Source: Candidatus Amarobacter glycogenicus
GTDB taxonomy: Bacteria > Chloroflexota > Dehalococcoidia > Tepidiformales > Tepidiformaceae
DNA length: 64,000 bases
Direction of reading: 5' to 3'
Assembly (NCBI GenBank): GCA_016719395.1
Contig: JADJZF010000001.1
Span: forward strand, 124,001 to 188,000
Part shown: positions 34,350 to 43,947 of the stretch, piece after piece
Position numbering within the stretch: position 1 is the stretch's first letter
How the letters are laid out: every line of letters starts with the position of its first letter
Program-made: the position numbers and the translations under genes
The notes under the pieces: model-generated
Databases searched by the model: none
What the model was told of the DNA's origin: nothing
The model's input: the letters and a program-made list of their open reading frames with translations, nothing else

Positions 34350-35072
34350 ATGGGGTGTCGAACGGCTCGGCGGAACGGGGGCCATGTTGAGTCGTCTGGG
34401 GAGAGACCGCGGTCTGGCGTGCGAACCGGAGTTCGTTCTCCACTGGGAGACTTCAGGTCGGACCCGGGGCACGCGGAAGTAACGGCGACGTTCGGGAACC
34501 TCGAGACGGACGTCGAGCCGCTCGCCGGCCTGATGCGCGAACACATTGAAGTGCACGGCCTCGTTACGGCAGCGCGTGAGGCCGTGGATCTGGCGATCGA
34601 GCGTCCCGGGCAGGCCGAACTCGCTCTGGCGGCGATGGAGAACCTTCGCGACCTCGTTGCGTACCTGGAAGTGGACCTCGTGATCCACATCGCGAAGGAG
34701 GAGGACGTGCTCTTCCCGGCCCTGCGCGGGTTCGCGGCGGAAATCGACAAGGTCGTCGCTGAAATGGTGGAACAACATGACGAGGTCCGCCTGCGGAAGG
34801 CGATCATCGAGCGTGCGCTTGCCCATGTGGACGGGACGCATGACGAAGTCCAAGTCGAAGCCGCCGGGATTTCGGCGGCGCTAGCACGTGCGGGCCATGC
34901 GCCTTCGGTGGAGGCACTGATCGAATTGCTCGACGGCGTGAAGCGGCTCGACTGGATCCTCCAGGGGCACTTCGGCGATGAAGAGGACGACCTGTTCCCG
35001 CCAGCGCTCGAGCTGCTGACGCCAGAGGTCTTCGCTGAGCTGGCGCGCCAGGCGAAGGCGCTCGAGGAGTAG
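34350..35072 (+). CDS. Hemerythrin-like domain protein
   Basis: Four-helix-bundle protein with candidate di-iron ligands in MREHIEVH, HIAKEEDVLFP, EQHDEVR and HFGDEEDDLFPP, fitting the HHE/hemerythrin family used for oxygen or NO sensing and iron handling. The domain spans about residues 55-240. The first 50 residues from ATG 34350 are Arg/Gly-rich and look unlike coding sequence; translation may begin later, for instance at a GTG near 34418. It converges on the frameshifted CoA-transferase. Confidence 0.78.
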   Translation: MGCRTARRNGGHVESSGERPRSGVRTGVRSPLGDFRSDPGHAEVTATFGNLETDVEPLAGLMREHIEVHGLVTAAREAVDLAIERPGQAELALAAMENLRDLVAYLEVDLVIHIAKEEDVLFPALRGFAAEIDKVVAEMVEQHDEVRLRKAIIERALAHVDGTHDEVQVEAAGISAALARAGHAPSVEALIELLDGVKRLDWILQGHFGDEEDDLFPPALELLTPEVFAELARQAKALEE

Positions 35073-35116
35073 TTTCGGGCCTTGCTTCCAGGGCATCCAA
35101 CGACCCGGCGGGTGGA

Positions 35117-36320
35117 TCAGCCGAATACGCCCCGCGCGGCGTATTCGGCCACCTCGTCCTCGCTCACACCGGCATTGGCAAGGATGTCCGCCGTGTCCGC
35201 TCCGGCGGCCGAAGCCGGCCCGCGCGCCGAGATCCCAGCCCCGCGGATGACCCAGGGGGCGCCGACGGTTTCGTATGTGCCGTTCGGTAAAGTGAGAGGC
35301 TGAAAGGCGTCGCGCAGGCGCAGGGCCGGGTCGTTCACGACATCGGGCAGTTCGGTGAGCGGCGCCCAGATGACTCCGTTGGCATCGAGAAGAGGCCGCC
35401 AGTATTCGAGGTCCTGCTTCAAGAACGCGGCTTCGATGAACGAGGAGAGTTCGGCGCCGCGCGCCCGCCGGGCCGCCATCGTGAGGTAGGCCGGGTCCCT
35501 TGCCATCGCATCGCACCCAAGCGCCGCGCAGAGCTTCGGCCAGTATGGGTCCGGCGTCATGTGGACGAGCAGGAGCCACTGCCCGTCCCGGGTAGGGTAC
35601 GTGTTGAAGAGCGGGTTATCCGGCGCGGTCCGGTCGAAGGTCTTCGGCTGCGCGCCGTCGACGAGGGTGCGGGAGAAGTCGGTGGCGATGGTGTAGACGC
35701 CGGTCTGCTGGAGGGAGATGTCGACGACCTGGCCCTCGCCCGTGAGGTCGCGCAGGCGCAGGGCCGCGAGCGTGGCGGCGACGGCGTTGATGCCGGTCGT
35801 ATGGTCGCCCTGGGCGATGCGGCTGAGGACAGGGGGGCGCGCCAGGGTGTCCCACCAGCGACATGATCCCCGAGCGGGTCCAGAAGGCTGAGAAATCGAA
35901 GCCTGGCCGGGTGGCGTCGGGGCCTTCGAGACCGTACCCCGTGACGGCGACGAAGACGAGCCGCGGATTGCGTGCGAGACACGACTCAGGCGTAAGGCCG
36001 AACCGCTGAAGACGGGGCATCATCAGGTTGGTGAGGAAGACGTCCGCCGTTTCGAGCAGGCGGAGAAGCAGTTCAGGGCCGCCTTCGGAGTCGAGAGCGA
36101 TGGTGACGGACTTCTTGCCCCGGTTCTCGAGTTCGAAGAGGAAGTTGAACGGCATGTTGCCGGGGGCGCCGGTTGGGATAACGCCGCGCATGACTTCGCC
36201 GCCGGGTGGTTCGATCTTGATCACGGTAGCGCCCAGATCGGCCATGAGCGCGCCGGCGGAAGGTGCGGCCACGTAGTTTGCGGCTTCGATGACGGTGATC
36301 CCGGAGAGCGGCGCGGGCAT
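35117..36320 (-). CDS. CaiB/BaiF CoA-transferase (one-base frameshift)
   Basis: Class III CoA-transferase of about 400 residues. It begins MPAPLSGITVIEAANYVAAP at ATG 36320, with GATVIKIEPPGG, and runs in frame to SGIMSLVGHPGAPP. At the G-run 35832-35837 (C-run on the coding strand) one extra base breaks the frame; removing it gives VLSRIAQGDHTTGINAV with the catalytic Asp and then RDLTGEGQVVDISL and the normal C-terminus ending at 35117. The single event in a homopolymer suggests consensus error. Its start lies about 65 bases from the poly-G block, so its upstream neighbour is unreadable. Confidence 0.85.
35120..35149. terminator. Hairpin overlapping the CoA-transferase 3' end
   Basis: GCCGAATACGCC and GGCGTATTCGGC form a perfect 12-base stem with loop CCGCGC. 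The arms encode the last codons of the CoA-transferase, up to the edge of its stop. Lying between convergent genes it could terminate both, though no U-tract is seen. Confidence 0.45.
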
Positions 36321-36329
36321 GGGGTGTAT

Positions 36330-36357
36330 TGAGCAACGAGTGATGAGCAATGAGCAA
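36330..36357. repeat. Short TGAGCAA heptamer repeat
   Basis: Three copies of TGAGCAA occur at 36330, 36344 and 36351, the last two adjacent, just upstream of the CoA-transferase start. It is a small AT-richer microsatellite at the edge of the poly-G block. Confidence 0.5.
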
Positions 36358-36385
36358 TGCAGGGGAGGAGTGAGAAGTAGAATAG

Positions 36386-37700
<1,315 letters not shown>

Positions 37701-37822
37701 AGTCCGCGCTGGCGCCATTCGAGAACGCCTCCAAGAGCTTCGCCAACCTCAGTGTGCCGACGACCTCGACCGCCGACATCCTGCTGCCGAAGTGCCCGGT
37801 CTCGACAGATGACGGCCGCTGA
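37701..37822. other. Remnant of an unreadable gene at the poly-G edge
   Basis: Normal sequence resumes at about 37701. Two readings look coding. On the + strand a frame gives PFENASKSFANLSVPTTSTA and stops at 37822, the possible C-terminus of a rightward gene. On the minus strand ATG 37779 gives MSAVEVVGTLRLAKLLEAFS and runs into the block, a possible leftward N-terminus. Both have high GC at third positions and I cannot choose between them. Confidence 0.35.
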
Positions 37823-37900
37823 GGGTAACCGGGACCCTGGGCCGGTGGGCACGCCAGTGCGCATTGGTGATCGAGCCTCCGTTCCGTAGGATGACCGTCG

Positions 37901-38704
37901 ATGGCGAGCCCCGAGAACCCCCTGTTCCGGCTGACGCACACGAAGATCCAGGCATTCCAGCGGTGCTGGAAGAAGTACTGGTTCTCCTATGTGAGCGGGC
38001 TGGAATGGCCGCCGAACCGTGATTCGGCGGCTTCGCTTGTCGGCAACGGGGTACACCGGGCGATGCAGAAGCTCTGCGAGACCGGGAACGCCGAGGACGG
38101 GGAGCACGAACTCGACCTGTATCTGCGGATGCCGAAACACGCTATCGCCGGGCCGGAGACGGAGCATTACGGACTTGCGATGGAGATGTACCGCAACGGG
38201 ATCGCGGCGCACGAATCGATAGGGAGCGAAGCGCGCTGGGCCGAACTCGACACCTGGGTGCCCTCGAAATCGCGAGGCATCACGGTCCGGGCGAAGGTCG
38301 ACCGGGCGGACCGTTTGGCGGCGGACCGCTGGCAGCTGATCGATTGGAAGACCGGCCGCTTCGACCTGGACGACACGGTGGATGCGCAGCTGGACATCGC
38401 CCACCTGGTCCTGCGGACGATGCTCCGTCTGCCACGGGAGGCGAGCGTGCGGGCCGTGGGCTGGAATCTTCGTTCCGGCCAGCAGCGCGTCCGTGAACTC
38501 ACCCGCGATGATGCCTTGAAAACCGCGGACTACCTTGGCGGCCTCGCGCAGCGGCTCGGGTCGCTGAGCGAGTTCCCGGCGACGCCCGGGCCGACCTGCA
38601 CCTTCTGCGACTGGCGCGATCGCTGCGACGAGGCGAAGCAGGTGGAAGAACTTGGGGCCGACTGGCTGGATATGGATTGGGAGCGCGAGGCCAACCCGTT
38701 TTAG
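37901..38704 (+). CDS. PD-(D/E)XK nuclease with Fe-S cysteines (RecB/AddB/Cas4-like)
   Basis: A 267-residue nuclease of the RecB family. The metal-binding core is visible: GNGVH (His52), Glu115, Asp134 in AKVDRAD, and Asp148/Lys150 in LIDWKTG, with Gln163 in QLDIAH. Four cysteines, Cys22 in FQRCWKKYWF and Cys233, Cys236, Cys242 in CTFCDWRDRC, match the 1+3 arrangement that binds a [4Fe-4S] cluster in AddB and Cas4. It is a stand-alone domain; no cas gene or array is in the window, so a repair role is more likely than CRISPR adaptation. Confidence 0.87.
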   Translation: MASPENPLFRLTHTKIQAFQRCWKKYWFSYVSGLEWPPNRDSAASLVGNGVHRAMQKLCETGNAEDGEHELDLYLRMPKHAIAGPETEHYGLAMEMYRNGIAAHESIGSEARWAELDTWVPSKSRGITVRAKVDRADRLAADRWQLIDWKTGRFDLDDTVDAQLDIAHLVLRTMLRLPREASVRAVGWNLRSGQQRVRELTRDDALKTADYLGGLAQRLGSLSEFPATPGPTCTFCDWRDRCDEAKQVEELGADWLDMDWEREANPF

Positions 38705-38717
38705 GCTGCCGGGCGGG

Positions 38718-40853
38718 CTATCCCATGAGCCCGGCTGAGCGGGCCCAGCGATACTTCGCACCGAGGACCTGGACCGGCGTCTCGGTGGTGTAGGCGAAGG
38801 CCGGGATGTTGTGGCGATAGAGGAACGCCGCCGCTTCCTCAACTTCTACATCGCCGGCCAGCGATGCGACGACGGGCTTGTGGATCCCCTTCGCCTTCAT
38901 CTCCTCCACGACATCGACCACGAGATTCGCGAAGACCATGGGCGGCGTGATGATGGTGTGCCAGTAGCCGAGGATGATGGAGTGGATGCGCTCATCTTCG
39001 AGCGCGAGGGCGACGGTATTGCGGTAGGTGGTGGGTGGCTCGCCGCCGGTGATATCGACCGGGTTACCTGCCGCCCCGAACGGTGGGATGAATTTGCGGA
39101 AGGCGGCATCGAGGTCGTCCGGCATCTTCATCAGCTCCAGGCCGTTGTCCACGCAGGCGTCCGAGAGAAGCACGCCAGAGCCGCCGGCGCCGGTGATGAT
39201 GACGACGTTCTCTCCCTTCGGTGTCGGCAACGCGGGGAGGGCGCGGGCATATTCGAGCAGGTCCCGAAGGGCGTACGCCCGGATGACTCCCGCGTTGCGA
39301 AGTATGTCGTCGTAGACGCGGTCGTTGCCAGCGAGTGCGCCCGTGTGGGAACTCGCGGCCTTCGCCCCGGCGCTGGTGCGGCCGGCCTTGAGCGCGATGA
39401 TGGGCTTCTTCCTCGAGACTCTGCGGGCGACCTCGGCGAAGGCGCGGCCATCCTTTAGGTCCTCGAAGTGCTGGGCGATGACCTGGGTGTTGTCGTCCTG
39501 TTCGAAGAACGTGAGGAGGTCGTCTTCGTCGATATCGGACTTGTTGCCAAGGCCGACGATTGCCGAGACCCCCATCCCCGCCGAGCGGCTGAAACCGACG
39601 ATGGCCATGCCGATCCCGCCCGACTGGGAGGAGAGAGCGACCTGGCCCTTCACGTCGTAGGCGGTGCAGAAGGTCGCACAGAGGTTCTTGTGTGTGTAGT
39701 AAAAGCCGTAGATGTTCGGGCCCATGAGGCGGACGTTGTACTGTTCGCCAATCCGCTTGATCTCTTCCTGCGCTTCCACATTCCCCGTTTCAGCGAAACC
39801 GGAGGGGATGAGGACGGCGCCGGGGATGCCCTTCTCGCCGCATTCGATCAACGCCCCGGGGACGAGTGCGGCAGGAATGGCGAAGACGGCCATGTCCACA
39901 TCTCCCGGGATATCCTTCACCGACCGGTAGACGCGGATGCCTTCGATCTCATCTGCCTTGGGGTGAATCGGGTAGATCTTCCCGGCGTAACCGCCGTTGA
40001 TCAGGTTCTTCATCACCGAGTTGCCGATCTTGCCGGACTCGGCCGAGGCGCCAATAACCGCGACGGCGTCGGGCTTCATGATGCGGTTCATGGCGCGGAC
40101 GATTTCGTCATGTGGTGGGCGCCGGTGAGCCGGCCGTGGCGCGAAGTCGAGGGCGATGCGGGCATCGACGGCCATCGCTCCTGCTGCAGTGGCCAGGACC
40201 GGATTGAGATCCAGCTCGCTGATCTCGGGGAAGTCCGTCACGATCCGGCTGACCTTTTCGACGATGCCGGCGAGGGCGGCCCGATCCACGGCTTCACTGC
40301 CTCGCACGCCGTCCAGCAACCTGGCCGCTCGGATGGACGCGAGCATGGAATGGGCTTCTTCGCTGGTCGCGGGGGCCAACCGGAAGGTAACGTCGCTCAG
40401 CACCTCGACGAGGACACCGCCGATACCGAAAGCGACGATCTTGCCGAAGCTCGGGTCGGTGACTGCCCCAACCAGGACTTCGAGGCCGGCGGGAGCCATC
40501 TGTTGGACCTGGACGCCATCGATACGGGCGTCCGCTCGGTAGCTCCTGGCGTTCGCGACGATCGACTCGTAGCCGGCACGGACGGCGTCCTCGTTGGCGA
40601 CGCCGACAAGCACTCCGCCGGCATCCGTTTTGTGGGCGATGTCCTGGGAAGCGATCTTCAACACCACCGGGTATCCGAAGGAGTTCGCGAGCCTGGCCGC
40701 TTCGTCCGCGGAGGCGGCGATGCCGTCACCGGGGATGGGGATGCCGTAGGCCTCGCAAATCGTGCGGGCATCGGCGGCGGAGAGGAGCGTTCTTCCCGAC
40801 GAGCGGGCGGAGTCGATGATCTGGCGGACGGCGGTCGAGGCTTCGGCAGTCAC
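38718..40853 (-). CDS. Acyl-CoA synthetase, ADP(NDP)-forming
   Basis: A 711-residue enzyme joining the two parts of NDP-forming acyl-CoA synthetase in the order ATP-grasp (about residues 10-230, GYPVVLKIASQDIAHKTDAGG) then CoA-binding and ligase domains (VAVIGASAESGKIGNSV; QVALSSQSGGIG). The phosphorylated histidine is in SSHTGALAG. It links acyl-CoA hydrolysis to ATP formation, or activates acids. GTG 40853 lies 19 bases after the fdsD stop with AAGGAA upstream; the frame is open into fdsD but that part is not conserved. Co-transcription with the formate dehydrogenase genes is likely. Confidence 0.9.
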   Translation of the reverse strand: MTAEASTAVRQIIDSARSSGRTLLSAADARTICEAYGIPIPGDGIAASADEAARLANSFGYPVVLKIASQDIAHKTDAGGVLVGVANEDAVRAGYESIVANARSYRADARIDGVQVQQMAPAGLEVLVGAVTDPSFGKIVAFGIGGVLVEVLSDVTFRLAPATSEEAHSMLASIRAARLLDGVRGSEAVDRAALAGIVEKVSRIVTDFPEISELDLNPVLATAAGAMAVDARIALDFAPRPAHRRPPHDEIVRAMNRIMKPDAVAVIGASAESGKIGNSVMKNLINGGYAGKIYPIHPKADEIEGIRVYRSVKDIPGDVDMAVFAIPAALVPGALIECGEKGIPGAVLIPSGFAETGNVEAQEEIKRIGEQYNVRLMGPNIYGFYYTHKNLCATFCTAYDVKGQVALSSQSGGIGMAIVGFSRSAGMGVSAIVGLGNKSDIDEDDLLTFFEQDDNTQVIAQHFEDLKDGRAFAEVARRVSRKKPIIALKAGRTSAGAKAASSHTGALAGNDRVYDDILRNAGVIRAYALRDLLEYARALPALPTPKGENVVIITGAGGSGVLLSDACVDNGLELMKMPDDLDAAFRKFIPPFGAAGNPVDITGGEPPTTYRNTVALALEDERIHSIILGYWHTIITPPMVFANLVVDVVEEMKAKGIHKPVVASLAGDVEVEEAAAFLYRHNIPAFAYTTETPVQVLGAKYRWARSAGLMG

Positions 40854-40872
40854 TATGGAAGGGTTCCTTAGG

Positions 40873-41097
40873 TCAGTTTGGTTCGGTGCGCGGGCGAAGC
40901 AACTGCACCGCCTCTTCGACGAGAGGGTGCAGGTCCGCGCCACTGGTTTCGGCGTACTCTACCAACTGGCGGCGAAAGCGTGGTTCCCAGAAGCTGCGGA
41001 TGTGCCCGGCGACGGCGGCGACCGCTTCCTCGTGGGGATACGCCTGCCAGAACCGCGCGATCTCGTTGGCGCGGTGGACCATTTTCTCGGTTTCCAC
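40873..41097 (-). CDS. fdsD: Formate dehydrogenase delta subunit
   Basis: A 74-residue FdsD-type protein: MVHRANEIARFWQAYP, the conserved ANQIA-F motif, and VAGHIRSFWEPRFRRQL. It assists assembly and stability of soluble NAD-linked formate dehydrogenase. The GTG start directly follows the fdsA stop. Confidence 0.88.
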   Translation of the reverse strand: METEKMVHRANEIARFWQAYPHEEAVAAVAGHIRSFWEPRFRRQLVEYAETSGADLHPLVEEAVQLLRPRTEPN

Positions 41098-43947
41098 TCA
41101 GCCTCCGGTGACCTCTGCGGAGCGGCCCTTGCGGCGCGTCGTGTCGCGCCGGGTCTCTTCATAGTGCTCCTGCCACTCAGAGGGCCGGCTGGTCTTGCGT
41201 ACCTGGACGGCGGTGACCTTGTACTCGGGGCACTCCGTTGCCCAGTCGGCGAACTCCGTCGTCACGACGTTCACCGCGGAACCCGGGAAGTGGAAGGTGG
41301 TGTAGACGACGCCCGGCTGCATCCGATCGGAGATACGGGCGTGGAGCGTCGTCGCGCCGGCACGGCTGGCGAGCTCGACGAGGTCTCCTTCATTGACCCC
41401 GCGATTCTCGGCGTCCCAGGGGTGGATTTCGAGTACGTCTTCGTCGAACCAGGCGACGTTCGCGGTCCGGCGCGTCTGGGCGCCGACGTTGTACTGGCTC
41501 AGGATGCGCCCGGTCGTGAGGAGGAGGGGGAAGCGGTCGGTCGTGCGCTCATCGGTGGCGACGAATTCCGTGATCATGAACTGGCCCTTGCCCCGGACGA
41601 ACCCGTCGGCGTGCATCACGGGTGTGCCTTCGGGGGCCCTTTCGTTGCAGGGCCACTGGATGCTGCCGAGGCGGTCCAACTTCTCGTAGGTCACGCCGGC
41701 GAACGTCGGAGTGAGGCGAGCGATCTCCGCCATGACTTCGGAAGGATGGGAGTAAGCCATCTCGTAGCCCAGGGCGTTGGCCAGCGCCATTGTGATCTCC
41801 CAGTCGGCCAGGCCGGCTCTCGGGGGGATCGCCTTGCGGACGCGGCTGATCCGGCGTTCGGCGTTCGTGAAGGTGCCGTCCTTTTCCAGGAACGAGGATC
41901 CCGGGAGGAAGACGTGGGCGAAGCTCGCGGTTTCGTTGAGGAAGAGGTCCTGCACCACCACGCACTCCATCTGCGCGAGCCCGGCTTCCACGTGGCGGGT
42001 GTTCGGGTCCGATTGGACGATGTCTTCGCCCTGGATGTAGAGGCCCTTGAACGTCCCATCGACTGCGGCATCGAGCATGTTCGGTATGCGCAGGCCGGGT
42101 TCGCCGCCGAGGCGGACGCCCCAGACCTCTTCAAAAACCGCGCGCACGCTGTCATCAGAGACGTGGCGGTAGCCGGAGAACTCGTGCGGGAAGGAGCCCA
42201 TATCGCACGAGCCCTGGACGTTGTTCTGGCCCCTCAGGGGGTTGATCCCGACGCCGGCGCGCCCGAGGTTCCCGGTGGCCATCGCCAGGTTGGCCATGCC
42301 CATCACCATCGTCGAGCCCTGGCTGTGTTCGATGACACCGAGGCCGTAGTAGATGGCGGCGTTGGCTGCGGTCGCGTAGAGGCGCGCGGCGCCGCGTACG
42401 GCTTCCGCCGGAACGCCGGTGAGCGTTTCGACCGCTTCTGGAGCGTGGCGTTCTTCGGCGATGAACGCGCGCCAGCTGTTGAAGGCGGCGGGATCGCACC
42501 GTTCCGCCACGAATGCCTCATCGACGAGGCCCTCGGTCACGACGACGTGGGCGAGCGCGTTGACGACGGCGACGTTCGTGCCCGGGCGCAGGCCAAGGTG
42601 GTACTTCGCCTTGATATGCGGTTGTTGGACGAGGTCGATGCGGCGGGGATCGATCACGATCAGATCCGCCCCGTCACGAAGCCGTCGCTTCATTCGCGAA
42701 GCGAAGACCGGGTGGGCGTCGGTCGGGTTGGCGCCGATCACAACGACGACATCCGCCTGGTCGATGGAGTCGAAGTCCTGGGTGCCGGCGGAAGTGCCAA
42801 AGGTTGTCTTCAGCCCGTAGCCAGTCGGCGAATGGCAGACCCGGGCGCAGGTATCGACGTTGTTGTTCCCGAAGCCCGCCCTGACCAACTTCTGGACCAG
42901 AAAGGTCTCCTCGTTCGTGCAGCGCGACGACGTTATCCCACCGATCGAATCGTTGCCGTACCGGGCCTGGATTCGTTTGAACTCGCTGGCCGCGCGCCCG
43001 ACTGCTTCCTCCCAGCTCACTTCGCGCCAGGGATCGGTGATCTTCTCGCGGATCATCGGGCTGAGGATGCGGTCGCGATGTGTGGTGTAACCCCAGGCGA
43101 ACCGTCCTTTCACACAGGAGTGGCCGTGGTTGGCCTTGCCATCCTTGAACGGGACCATCCGCACGACATCGTTCCCCTGGAGCTCCGCCTTGAAGGCGCA
43201 GCCGACGCCACAGTAGGCGCAGGTCGTCACGATGCTGTCCTGCGGCTGCCCCATCTCGATCACGCTCTTTTCGGTCAGTGTCGCGGTCGGGCACGCCTGG
43301 ACGCAGGCTCCGCACGAAACACACTCCGAATCGAGGAAGAGCATGTCCCCAGGGGAGATCTTCGAAGCGAAGCCGCGGCCCTTCACGGTCAAGGCGAAGG
43401 TGCCCTGGGTCTCCTCGCAGGCGCGCACGCAGCGTGAGCAGACGATGCATTTTGCCGGGTCGAAGGTGAAATAGGGGTTCGATTCATCCTTCGCGGCGTC
43501 GAGGTGGTTCGCGCCTTTGTAGCCGTAGCGCACCTCCCGCAGGCCGACTGCCCCGGCCATGTCCTGGAGTTCACAGTCGCCGTTGGCTGGGCACGTGAGG
43601 CAGTCCAATGGGTGGTCGGAGATGTAGAGCTCCATCACGCCGCGGCGCAAGCGAGCGAGCTTCGCCGATTGAGTGGTGACCTTCATGCCCGCTTCGACGG
43701 GCGTCGTGCAGGAAGCCGGCGTGCCCTTGCGGCCTTCGATTTCAACGAGGCAGAGGCGGCACGAGCCGAATGGTTCCAGGCTGTCGGTGGCACAGAGGCG
43801 CGGCACGCGCACCCCGGACTCCATCGCGGCGCGCATGACCGACGTACCGGCGGCGACCGCGACCGGCTTTCCGTCGATTTCGAGGGTTACGCTGGACGCC
43901 GGGTCGTGAGCGGGGGTCCCGTAGTCAGTCTCCTTGACGAGCGTCAT
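41098..43947 (-). CDS. fdsA: NAD-dependent formate dehydrogenase, catalytic alpha subunit
   Basis: A 949-residue molybdopterin enzyme oxidising formate to CO2. Cofactor sites run in order: [2Fe-2S] (Cys52, 63, 66, 80), the His-Cys3 [4Fe-4S] (His112, Cys116, 119, 125), two ferredoxin-like clusters (Cys167-177 and Cys209-219), then the [4Fe-4S] of the Mo domain (Cys243, 246, 250). The metal-ligand region reads DTCARVCHSPTGYG, with Cys rather than selenocysteine. The C-terminus carries the molydopterin-dinucleotide-binding domain. ATG 43947 overlaps the fdsB stop by ATGA. Electrons pass through this subunit to FdsB and NAD. Confidence 0.95.
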   Translation of the reverse strand: MTLVKETDYGTPAHDPASSVTLEIDGKPVAVAAGTSVMRAAMESGVRVPRLCATDSLEPFGSCRLCLVEIEGRKGTPASCTTPVEAGMKVTTQSAKLARLRRGVMELYISDHPLDCLTCPANGDCELQDMAGAVGLREVRYGYKGANHLDAAKDESNPYFTFDPAKCIVCSRCVRACEETQGTFALTVKGRGFASKISPGDMLFLDSECVSCGACVQACPTATLTEKSVIEMGQPQDSIVTTCAYCGVGCAFKAELQGNDVVRMVPFKDGKANHGHSCVKGRFAWGYTTHRDRILSPMIREKITDPWREVSWEEAVGRAASEFKRIQARYGNDSIGGITSSRCTNEETFLVQKLVRAGFGNNNVDTCARVCHSPTGYGLKTTFGTSAGTQDFDSIDQADVVVVIGANPTDAHPVFASRMKRRLRDGADLIVIDPRRIDLVQQPHIKAKYHLGLRPGTNVAVVNALAHVVVTEGLVDEAFVAERCDPAAFNSWRAFIAEERHAPEAVETLTGVPAEAVRGAARLYATAANAAIYYGLGVIEHSQGSTMVMGMANLAMATGNLGRAGVGINPLRGQNNVQGSCDMGSFPHEFSGYRHVSDDSVRAVFEEVWGVRLGGEPGLRIPNMLDAAVDGTFKGLYIQGEDIVQSDPNTRHVEAGLAQMECVVVQDLFLNETASFAHVFLPGSSFLEKDGTFTNAERRISRVRKAIPPRAGLADWEITMALANALGYEMAYSHPSEVMAEIARLTPTFAGVTYEKLDRLGSIQWPCNERAPEGTPVMHADGFVRGKGQFMITEFVATDERTTDRFPLLLTTGRILSQYNVGAQTRRTANVAWFDEDVLEIHPWDAENRGVNEGDLVELASRAGATTLHARISDRMQPGVVYTTFHFPGSAVNVVTTEFADWATECPEYKVTAVQVRKTSRPSEWQEHYEETRRDTTRRKGRSAEVTGG

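Noticed and set aside
37901..38704. Cas4 of a CRISPR system
   Set aside because: Motifs fit Cas4, but no cas1, cas2 or repeats are nearby; a general RecB/AddB-like nuclease is the safer call.
40762..43437. An 891-codon + strand frame opposite fdsA
   Set aside because: Antisense shadow of a gene with unmistakable Fe-S and Mo-cofactor motifs.
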